NCBI GenBank assembly: GCA_003818205.1
Contig: RPRQ01000016.1
Location: 1 to 64,000, forward strand
Direction: 5' to 3'
DNA: 64,000 nucleotides
Source: Bacteroidales bacterium
GTDB taxonomy: Bacteria > Bacteroidota > Bacteroidia > Bacteroidales > Tenuifilaceae
The notes beneath the pieces are model-generated. The model saw only the letters and a program-made list of their open reading frames with translations, was not told the origin of the DNA and searched no databases. Below, one piece after another: positions 40,252-48,075 of the stretch (position 1 is its first letter; every line of letters starts with the position of its first letter). Made by a program: the position numbers and the translations under genes.

Positions 40252-42618
40252 ATGATAAGATACTTTTTCAAACTAGCCTTAAGAAACATCAGGAAGTACC
40301 GGGTAAACTCAGTTATCAATCTAGTTGGTCTATCTGTTGCTTTTGCTGCTTTTATTCTAATAGCCAATGTTGTTCGTTTCGATTTAAGCTTCGACAAGTA
40401 TCATGAAAAAGCGGGCAGAATATATCGAGTAGAAGTTGATTTTGCACAGCCTCAGGGAACTGCATACTTGGCATCGACCCCATTCCCAATGGCTGCAAAG
40501 CTTTTAGTTGATTATCCAGAAGTTGAGAACTGTTTCAGAACATCAGGAAGGTTTAGAGGCGTTTTCAAGTATAATGAGTTGAGTTTTTACGAGGAGAACG
40601 GTTTGATAACCGATAACTCAATATTTAATATTCTGACTATCGAATTCGTAAAGGGTTCATCAAAAGATGCGTTGAAAGAAGTTAACAGCATAGTGTTAAC
40701 CGAAAAGTTTGCCGCAAAATATTTTGGGGAGAAAAATCCCATCGGAGAGAGTATTCTGTTTAATAATAAGGACACATATAAGGTTACTGGAGTAATACAC
40801 GACTTTCCCGAAAATTCAAGTTTTAGACCCGATTACTTGGGTAACATCGAAAGTATATATCCCAATTCAAATGCAGAATCGTGGAATAATCATACACCAA
40901 GAACATACATACTTCTGAAGGAAGGTGTAAACCATAAAGAATTTAATGCTAAAATCAAAGGTTTTCTAAACCAGTTTAAATGTGAATATGTTCGCCAATT
41001 ATATCTAAACCCTCTTACCCGTATTCACACCAATCCAGCTCAGGACCATAATATCTGGAGCATAATATACCTCTTTAGTGCAACGGCCTTTTTCATCCTA
41101 CTCATAGCCAGTCTAAATTTCATTACCCTAACAAATGCCAATATTGCAACGAGATACAAGGAGATTAAAGTTCAAAAAATATTGGGAAGTAGGAGAATAC
41201 AGCTATTTACTCAGCATATAGGAGAATCGCTACTTATTGCTTTTATCTCATTTGATTTAGGTCTATTTATGGCTGAAAGAGCATTTACCACATTTTGTGG
41301 ATTCCTGAACAAAACAATAAACATATCCTTTTTTCTAGATATCAATTTTATACTTATCTTACTATTAATCGCACTGCTTATCGGATTCATATCGGGGTTA
41401 ATCTCAGTAACAAGGATCATTAGTTTCAGGCCCATTTGGGCAATGGGAAACACCAATGATGGTCGAGATACAATAAGGCTTTCAAGAAAAATTCCAGTAA
41501 TTGTACAGTTTCTCATCTCGATAGTTCTAATTATCTCAACAATTGTAGCTTACAAGCAGATTAGTTTTTTAAAGAATAAGGATTTAGGTTTCGATAATAG
41601 AAACTTAATCGTTTGTGACACTAGAAATATAAAAGATAAGATTAATGAATTAGAAGTACTTAAGCAGGAACTTCTAGGGAATAGCAATATTGAAGCTGTT
41701 TCCCTATCGAATAGTGTACCATATCTAACAGGAAGCCAACATGTCTATAAAAAGGTCGGTGAGAGTGATGATAACCCTTACCAGCTTTACCGGCAACTCT
41801 CCGATCCCGATTATCTTAAGGTTTACAATCTATCTTTAGCAAAGGGGGATGGATTCACGAAAAACCAAGAATTACAGGATAGCAAATTTTGCATTATCAA
41901 CGAAACTGCAGCCCAAATGCTAGGTTGGGAGAATCCTATCGGGAAACAAATAGAAGATCGGGGGAACTTAACAAGAAGCACTGTGATTGGAGTTGTAACG
42001 GATTATCACATCTATTCGATACAAGATAAAATACCTCCGTTATATGTAGAACTAATTCAGAAAGATAAGCCTAGTAGGTATCTTTTTGCTATAGTTCGCA
42101 CTAATGCTAATCGCTTAAATGAGGGTAAAAAGTTTGCATCTGATAAACTTAAGGAGATTTTCCCCGAACTCCCAAACACTTTCTTCGAACTTGATGATAA
42201 CCTTAACGGAGATGCTATAAACTCTGCCGAAGGAATTGGTCGAGTACTTGGATTCTTCTCAATCATTGGAATCGTTATTGCCTGCATGGGCGTTTTTGGA
42301 CTAGTTGCAATAACTGTAAAGCAGAAAACAAAGGAAATAGGCATTCGTAAAGTTTTAGGAGCTTCGGTTACAAAAATATTCGGAATGATTTCGAGGGAAT
42401 TTTTAATCCTACTTGCTATCGCTAATATCCTAGCAATTTCGACTGCACTTTATGTACTTGACTTTTTTTTACAAAACTTTGCCTATAAGACAACTGTCCA
42501 AATCACTGATTTCGTAATTGCAATAGTGCTTTCTATTGTATTCACATTACTAGCAATATCCTACCATGCAATAAAAGCAGCCAGAGCAAACCCTGTTGAA
42601 TCGATAAAGTGGGAATAG
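40252..42618 (+). CDS. FtsX/MacB-like ABC transporter permease (first of a pair)
   Basis: From the ATG at 40252 the product is 788 residues, starting MIRYFFKLALRNIRKYRVNS. A longer frame from 40150 runs back through repeat-like DNA (TTTAGGCACTCTAGGCAC) and is rejected. The sequence has the MacB/FtsX double layout: one membrane segment near residues 20-40, an extracytoplasmic domain, three segments (about 270-400), another segment (about 420-440), a second domain, and three final segments. VFGLVAITVKQKTKEIGIRKVLGAS is the typical FtsX signature (cited in part). Such permeases need a separate ATPase, and none is encoded in the window. The regulator/kinase pair upstream on the other strand probably controls it. 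Confidence 0.92.
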   Translation: MIRYFFKLALRNIRKYRVNSVINLVGLSVAFAAFILIANVVRFDLSFDKYHEKAGRIYRVEVDFAQPQGTAYLASTPFPMAAKLLVDYPEVENCFRTSGRFRGVFKYNELSFYEENGLITDNSIFNILTIEFVKGSSKDALKEVNSIVLTEKFAAKYFGEKNPIGESILFNNKDTYKVTGVIHDFPENSSFRPDYLGNIESIYPNSNAESWNNHTPRTYILLKEGVNHKEFNAKIKGFLNQFKCEYVRQLYLNPLTRIHTNPAQDHNIWSIIYLFSATAFFILLIASLNFITLTNANIATRYKEIKVQKILGSRRIQLFTQHIGESLLIAFISFDLGLFMAERAFTTFCGFLNKTINISFFLDINFILILLLIALLIGFISGLISVTRIISFRPIWAMGNTNDGRDTIRLSRKIPVIVQFLISIVLIISTIVAYKQISFLKNKDLGFDNRNLIVCDTRNIKDKINELEVLKQELLGNSNIEAVSLSNSVPYLTGSQHVYKKVGESDDNPYQLYRQLSDPDYLKVYNLSLAKGDGFTKNQELQDSKFCIINETAAQMLGWENPIGKQIEDRGNLTRSTVIGVVTDYHIYSIQDKIPPLYVELIQKDKPSRYLFAIVRTNANRLNEGKKFASDKLKEIFPELPNTFFELDDNLNGDAINSAEGIGRVLGFFSIIGIVIACMGVFGLVAITVKQKTKEIGIRKVLGASVTKIFGMISREFLILLAIANILAISTALYVLDFFLQNFAYKTTVQITDFVIAIVLSIVFTLLAISYHAIKAARANPVESIKWE

Positions 42619-42675
42619 GGCCTTGCTTAAAAAGATTTTTCATCAGGAATAGTTAAACTAATAATTGTATAAAAA

Positions 42676-45045
42676 ATGATACGATACTTTTTCAAATTAG
42701 CAATACGAAATATTCAAAAATATCGGGTTAACTCAATCATAAATCTTCTTGGTTTATCCGTTGGGTTTGCAGCATTTATACTAATAGCAAATGTGGTTCG
42801 ATTTGAGCTTAGCTACGATAGGTATCACGAAAAATCCGATCGAATATATAGGGTAGATGTTGATATAAAACTGTCAAAAGAAACGGAGTATTGGTCTTCA
42901 AGCCCATACCAAATGGGCGCTAAACTAAAATCAGAATACCCCGAAATTGAAAATTATTTTAGAGAATGTGGCTTAATGCTTGGCGTTTTCAAGTACAAGG
43001 ATTTGGACTTTTTTGAAAATACTGGGATTTACGCCGATAACTCAATATTTGAAGTTTTAACAATCCCCTTCATTCTGGGATCACCGAGAGAGGCTTTATC
43101 CGATATTTACAGTATAGTGCTTACTGAGAAATTTGCTAAAAAATATTTTGGAGATAAAAACCCAATAGGAGAGAGTTTAATAATTGATAATAAATTCAAC
43201 TACACAGTTACTGGTGTAATTGCTGATTTTCCTGAAAATTCGAGCATAAGACCGGATTATATTGGTTCTATACAATCTTATGTTAAAGATTTAAGGCAAG
43301 CACAAAACTGGGGTAGCCATTTTGTACGAACATACATTCTACTTAAAGAGGGGGTTGATTATAAAGAATTCAATGCCAAGATTAAAGGTTTTTTAAATCA
43401 GTTTGACGATGAAAACCCAAGATATTTACGATTTAATCCACTAATTAAAATACATACAAATCCATCAAAAGATCACAATATCTGGAATATTATACTTCTC
43501 TTTGGCGCAACAGCAATCTTAATACTGCTTATTGCAAGCTTAAATTTTATTACACTTACCAATGCCAATTTAGTTACAAGGATCAAGGAGATTAAGGTTC
43601 AAAAGATATTAGGAGGTACAAAACGTTCAATCTCCTTACAACATATTGGTGAATCGGTGCTAATTACATTTATTTCATTTGACCTAGGATTGTTTATTGC
43701 CGAACGAACCTTTGTCCCTTTCTGCATGGCTCTAAATAGAACGATTGAATTATCCTACTTCCTTGACATCAAATTTATGGCACTCCTATTTGCTATTATT
43801 ATGCTTATTGGATTTGTATCTGGTATCATATCAGTATCAAAAATTATCAACCTGAAACCATTAATGGTTTTGGGTGATTCAGATAATATGCAAAGTAGAA
43901 TTAGGTACTCGAAAAGGATACCTGTAATTATTCAGTTTTTTATATCTATCGTTCTAATAGTAGCAACAATTGTATCATATAAACAGATGAACTATTTAAA
44001 AAACAAAGATCTTGGATTTGAAAAAGATAACATTATCTGCTGCAGTATAGGAAACATAAACGACCAAAAAGAAAAACTTGAACTATTCAAGCAAGAACTT
44101 CTAAGAAACAGTAATATCGAAGCGGCTTGCTATGCAAATACAGTTCCTTATCTGAATAACATAGTCAATGCCTATAAAAAATCAGCCGATGCTGATGATA
44201 ATCTATACAATTTCTATTATTGTAACACCGATCCTGATTACTTGAACACTTACAAAATTCAATTAATAAGAGGTGAGTCTTTCACTCAGAATCAGGTAAT
44301 ACAAAATCAGAGAGTATGCTTGATTAATGAAACAGCTCAAAAAATGCTAGGTTGGGAGAATGCTGTCGGGAGGCAGTTAGAACCTACAGATGGAGGGACA
44401 AAATTAACCATCATTGGTATAATAAAAGACTACCATATTTATTCGATTCAGTATAAAATACCTGCGCTTTGCGTTGAACTGTCACGAGCAAACTCAACGA
44501 GGAGGCACGACTTTATAATGGTTCGAACAAAAAGTGGCGGTTTAATTGAAGGTAAGAAATATGCAACTGGTAAACTAAACGAGTTCTTTCCTGATGTACC
44601 CTACGCATTTTTTGCTTTTGGCAATGGTTTGAATACAGAAGCCATAAGCTCTGCTGAAGGAATTGGTCGTGTTCTTAGTTTTTTCTCGACTATAGCTATA
44701 ATCATTGCCTGTATGGGTGTTTTTGGATTGGTTGCAATAACCGTAAAGCAAAAAACTAAGGAGATAGGTATTCGCAAGGTTTTAGGCGCATCTGTTTCAA
44801 AAATTTTTGGGATGATTTCGAGGGAGTTTTTAATACTTCTAGCCATGGCAAATATCCTAGCCATTCCTGTTGCGCTTTATGTTCTTGACTTTTTCCTACA
44901 AAACTTTGCCTATAAGACAACTGTTCAAATCACTGACTTTGTAATTGCGATAGTACTTTCAATAATTTTCACTTTGTTAGCTATATCGTACCATGCAATA
45001 AAGGCCGCAAGAACAAATCCTGTGGATGCGATAAAGCGGGAGTAG
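42676..45045 (+). CDS. FtsX/MacB-like ABC transporter permease (second of a pair)
   Basis: The 789-residue protein is closely related over its whole length to the permease 57 bases upstream. Both begin MIRYFFKLA-RNI-KYRVNS and end with almost the same residues (QNFAYKTTVQITDFVIAIVLS). The topology is the same: eight predicted membrane segments and two extracytoplasmic domains. The pair is a tandem duplication in one operon and may form a heterodimer. Start choice is clear because the other family members start at the same place. No ATP-binding subunit is adjacent. Likely roles include export of a peptide, lipid or toxic compound. Confidence 0.92.
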   Translation: MIRYFFKLAIRNIQKYRVNSIINLLGLSVGFAAFILIANVVRFELSYDRYHEKSDRIYRVDVDIKLSKETEYWSSSPYQMGAKLKSEYPEIENYFRECGLMLGVFKYKDLDFFENTGIYADNSIFEVLTIPFILGSPREALSDIYSIVLTEKFAKKYFGDKNPIGESLIIDNKFNYTVTGVIADFPENSSIRPDYIGSIQSYVKDLRQAQNWGSHFVRTYILLKEGVDYKEFNAKIKGFLNQFDDENPRYLRFNPLIKIHTNPSKDHNIWNIILLFGATAILILLIASLNFITLTNANLVTRIKEIKVQKILGGTKRSISLQHIGESVLITFISFDLGLFIAERTFVPFCMALNRTIELSYFLDIKFMALLFAIIMLIGFVSGIISVSKIINLKPLMVLGDSDNMQSRIRYSKRIPVIIQFFISIVLIVATIVSYKQMNYLKNKDLGFEKDNIICCSIGNINDQKEKLELFKQELLRNSNIEAACYANTVPYLNNIVNAYKKSADADDNLYNFYYCNTDPDYLNTYKIQLIRGESFTQNQVIQNQRVCLINETAQKMLGWENAVGRQLEPTDGGTKLTIIGIIKDYHIYSIQYKIPALCVELSRANSTRRHDFIMVRTKSGGLIEGKKYATGKLNEFFPDVPYAFFAFGNGLNTEAISSAEGIGRVLSFFSTIAIIIACMGVFGLVAITVKQKTKEIGIRKVLGASVSKIFGMISREFLILLAMANILAIPVALYVLDFFLQNFAYKTTVQITDFVIAIVLSIIFTLLAISYHAIKAARTNPVDAIKRE

Positions 45046-45060
45046 TTTCTGCAATGCATA

Positions 45061-45164
45061 CCACAGAGACACGGAGAGAACGGAGGCTTATATATAAAAG
45101 ACTCCGAGTCTCTCTGTGTACTCCGTGTTCCCCGCCTGCCTAAGCTCGGCGGGCAGGTCCGTGG
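45061..45164. repeat. Nested long hairpin between convergent genes
   Basis: CCAC and ACGGAG at the left (45061-45077) pair with TCCGTGG at the right (45158-45164), and inside lie CCCGCCTGCC / GGCGGGCAGG (45131-45157) and ACTCCGAGT-type pairs. It is purely intergenic, between convergent genes ending at 45045 and 45181, and resembles other GCCTGCC-rich repeats in the window (near 600-650 and 1568-1605). A bidirectional terminator role is plausible. Confidence 0.6.
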
Positions 45165-45180
45165 TTTTGTTTCCTCAACT

Positions 45181-46527
45181 TCAAAACCCCATGCTAAAGG
45201 TACTCCCCTTCCCCTCCTCCGATTGAACCTTAATGGTTCCGCTATGCATCTGCATTATCTGACGCGAAAGGCTAAGACCAATGCCAGAGCCGTTATTCTT
45301 GGTGGTGAAGAAAGGAACAAAAATATCATCAAGTACATCAGGGGCTATTCCTTTTCCATTATCTTTCACTTGTATGGTTAGATGGCTCATCTCATTTCGG
45401 AATGCAATCATCTCAATCACTCCATCTGTATTACTATCAATAGATTCAATTGCATTCTTAGTTAGATTAATTAACACCTGCTCAATCATCGCTTTATCGG
45501 CCAATAGTTCAATATTCTCAGGAAAAACCTTTACAATGAAATCTATACCTTTCTTTTGATATTCATTAATATACAGATGCCTTATTCCTTCAAAAACCTC
45601 TTTAACTCTAAACGATTCCTTAACGGGCTGAGGAATGGAGTAAATCTGACGGTATTTTTTGACAAATTCCATTAAACCCTTCGACCGCTTATCGATTATG
45701 CTCAATCCCGAAATAGTATCCTTTATATCGTTCTCGTTAAGTTGAGCAATTGATTTTGGCTTATCATCCGATTGATAAATTCGACTCAGGGTAGTCGTCA
45801 ATGAGTTGATTGGTGAAATGGAGTTCATAATCTCATGGGTAAGCACCCTGATAAGCTTTTCCCACGATTTCAGCTCGGTTTCATTCAGCTCATCATTAAT
45901 GTCGTGAAACGATACTAAACGTATCATATCATCGTGAAGCCTAAAATTGATTGCTCTGACGGAAATATTGAGTGGGTCATTATTAATCGTCAAGCGAACT
46001 ATTCTTTGCCTGTCGGGGGATAGATTTAGAATGGTATCGCTCAATCCATCATGATAGGCGTTCAATACATTAATATCATTAATCGCAGAGGTCTGAAAAA
46101 GTTTAAGTGCTGCACGGTTAACCAATTCAACTTTCCCATCGCTGGCAAAGGCAAATAAACCAATCTCTAGATGATCAACCACATGTTTTAGATACTGATA
46201 CTGAACCTCTTTCTCGATTTTGAGGAAGGAGATTCTTTGGCTAATGGCGTTAAATATCTTGTTTAATTCCTTGTTTCCACGGCTATTTATTGGAAGAGAA
46301 TTTGTACTATCCTGATTAACCAATGATTCATAGAATAACAGAAGATCATTGTTAGTCCTATTGATATATCGTATTAAAAGAAGAATTTGGACAACAAAAA
46401 GAGAACAGGTAATCCCTATTGTAAAAAAGTGAGTGGGATTTTGAAGGGCTACAACAATAACCAAACTGTTAAGGCTTATCAGAATAACCCTCACAATTAT
46501 GCTTATATAGAATCGTCGAATGATCAT
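45181..46527 (-). CDS. Membrane sensor histidine kinase, NtrY-like (second module)
   Basis: The 448-residue protein has the same layout as the kinase at 37222. Two N-terminal membrane segments (IIVRVILISLNSLVIVVAL and FFTIGITCSLFVVQILLLI) are followed by a PAS-like domain (LFAFASDGKVELVNRAALKLF). The phospho-acceptor His lies in LTHEIMNSISPINSL. The ATPase boxes are QVLINLTKNAIESI, VKDNGKGIAP, FVPFFTTKNNGSG and GIGLSLSRQIMQMH. It overlaps the regulator upstream by four bases, indicating translational coupling. The last 15 residues of the two kinases are nearly the same. Signal unknown. Confidence 0.93.
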   Translation of the reverse strand: MIIRRFYISIIVRVILISLNSLVIVVALQNPTHFFTIGITCSLFVVQILLLIRYINRTNNDLLLFYESLVNQDSTNSLPINSRGNKELNKIFNAISQRISFLKIEKEVQYQYLKHVVDHLEIGLFAFASDGKVELVNRAALKLFQTSAINDINVLNAYHDGLSDTILNLSPDRQRIVRLTINNDPLNISVRAINFRLHDDMIRLVSFHDINDELNETELKSWEKLIRVLTHEIMNSISPINSLTTTLSRIYQSDDKPKSIAQLNENDIKDTISGLSIIDKRSKGLMEFVKKYRQIYSIPQPVKESFRVKEVFEGIRHLYINEYQKKGIDFIVKVFPENIELLADKAMIEQVLINLTKNAIESIDSNTDGVIEMIAFRNEMSHLTIQVKDNGKGIAPDVLDDIFVPFFTTKNNGSGIGLSLSRQIMQMHSGTIKVQSEEGKGSTFSMGF

Positions 46528-47900
46528 GGTTTGATTTTATATTTCTCCATTTTTTTATATAACGTAGGTCTTGAAATACCTAATTCTTTTGCTGTTTCAC
46601 TAAGATTGAATCGATTTTTATTCAACGCCAACTCAATTGCCTGCCTTTCCAAGTCCGATAAATTTAAGGTAATATTGGAGTTTACAGGTGACTCCTTCTG
46701 AGTTAGAAAATTGAAGTCGCTTGGCTTCAGAATATTCTGATCGGTCATGATTACTGATTTCTCAATAGCATGCTGAAGCTCACGAACATTACCTGGCCAA
46801 TTATAGCTTAATAGTTTATTTTGAGCATCACCATTTAACTTTAGCTGCGGTTTATTGTACTTAATTCCATATTTTTCAAGGAAATAGTCGGATAGCTGCA
46901 AAATATCATCGCCCCTATCCCTTAGAGGAGGGACAACTATTCGAATGGTCTCTATCCTGTAGAGCAAATCCTGCCTAAACAAGTTTTCTTTCACCAGTCT
47001 TTGAATATCCTTGTTGGTAGCCGATATTAACCGAATATCAAAGTGTACCGTTTTATTGGATCCTACCCTATTAATCTCGCGATTCTGAATTGCAGTAAGC
47101 AGTTTAGACTGAAGATAAAGCGATAGATTCCCTATTTCATCGATGAATAATGTGCCTTTATCTGCTATTTCGAACCGCCCTGCCTTTTCATCTTTAGCAT
47201 CAGTGAAAGCCCCTTTGGTATGGCCAAACATCTCGCTCTCGAACACATTCTCGTTTAACGAACCAATATCAACCTTAATAAACACCTCGTTGGAACGATG
47301 CGATAGGCGATGAATTTCGCGGGCAACCAAATCCTTACCCGTTCCATTTTCACCAACAATCAGAACACTCGTGTCGGTTTGAGCAACCTTTGAAACAGCA
47401 ATTCTTAGCTCATTCATTACGAGTGAACGTCCCCAAAGAATATCATAATCACGATCGATGTCTTGTAGAATTTGTTTCTGCTTTTGCTTAAGATAATTTA
47501 GTTCTTTTCTTGAGAACCTAAGTTTGATAACCGTTTTCAGGGTTGCAATCAGTTTATCATTATCCCATGGTTTTGTTATAAAATCAGTAGCTCCAAGTTT
47601 TATCGCATTAACTGCCAAATTAATATCCCCGTATGCCGTAAGCATGATGACTACAGCATCAGCGTCTATTTCAAGGATTTTTTTAAGCCACGCAATACCC
47701 TCCTCGCCCGATCGGGCACCTGGCTTAAAGTTCATATCCAAAATGATAACACTTATATCTTTACTAGAGAGTATGCTAGGAATCTCATTCGGATTATTTG
47801 TGGTCGTAACCGATGCAAATTCATTTTTTAAGAATAGATTTAATGAAACCAAGATATCGGGATCATCCTCAACAATTAGTATATTTCCAACTGGTTGCAT
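46524..47900 (-). CDS. Sigma-54-dependent response regulator, NtrC family (second module)
   Basis: The 458-residue protein has a receiver domain (VEDDPDILVSLNLF; phospho-Asp in VIILDMNFKPG). The AAA+ domain has Walker A GENGTGKD, contact loop KGAFTDA, Walker B TLFIDEIGN and LRDRGDDI. A Fis-type helix-turn-helix ends the protein (LSETAKELGISRPTLYKKM). It is a clear paralogue of the regulator at 38564. The start lies 175 bases from the divergent permease start, and the gap contains two dyads suited to an NtrC-family dimer. As in the first module the contact loop has Asp where Gly is classical. Confidence 0.93.
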   Translation of the reverse strand: MQPVGNILIVEDDPDILVSLNLFLKNEFASVTTTNNPNEIPSILSSKDISVIILDMNFKPGARSGEEGIAWLKKILEIDADAVVIMLTAYGDINLAVNAIKLGATDFITKPWDNDKLIATLKTVIKLRFSRKELNYLKQKQKQILQDIDRDYDILWGRSLVMNELRIAVSKVAQTDTSVLIVGENGTGKDLVAREIHRLSHRSNEVFIKVDIGSLNENVFESEMFGHTKGAFTDAKDEKAGRFEIADKGTLFIDEIGNLSLYLQSKLLTAIQNREINRVGSNKTVHFDIRLISATNKDIQRLVKENLFRQDLLYRIETIRIVVPPLRDRGDDILQLSDYFLEKYGIKYNKPQLKLNGDAQNKLLSYNWPGNVRELQHAIEKSVIMTDQNILKPSDFNFLTQKESPVNSNITLNLSDLERQAIELALNKNRFNLSETAKELGISRPTLYKKMEKYKIKP

Positions 47901-47932
47901 TCGTATTAAATTATGTGAATAAAGATATAGAA

Positions 47933-47971
47933 TGTAAACTAAATTTACAATACATGTAAATTTTATTTACA
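47933..47971. promoter_or_regulatory. Two tandem TGTAAA-N5-TTTACA dyads, candidate operator
   Basis: TGTAAA at 47933-47938 and TTTACA at 47944-47949 form one dyad; TGTAAA at 47955-47960 and TTTACA at 47966-47971 form a second. Both are exact and have the same 5-base spacer. Their centres are 22 bases apart, about two helical turns, so dimers would sit on the same face of the DNA. The position, between the regulator and the permease gene, fits the enhancer of a sigma-54 activator or an autoregulatory operator. Confidence 0.65.
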
Positions 47972-48075
47972 CTTATTAATTTTTTCAATTAGCATTTTCT
48001 ATTCTTTGTTATTAGTTATCAGCACAGTATGTGATTCGGCATATAGTTGGTAATACTATAGGAAAAATAAAATAT

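Noticed and set aside
39932-48075. Search for sigma-54 -24/-12 promoters beside the permease genes
   Set aside because: Sequences such as TTGGCAAATAAAGG (about 40081) and CAGCACAGTATGTG (about 48020) lack the second conserved GC at the right spacing.
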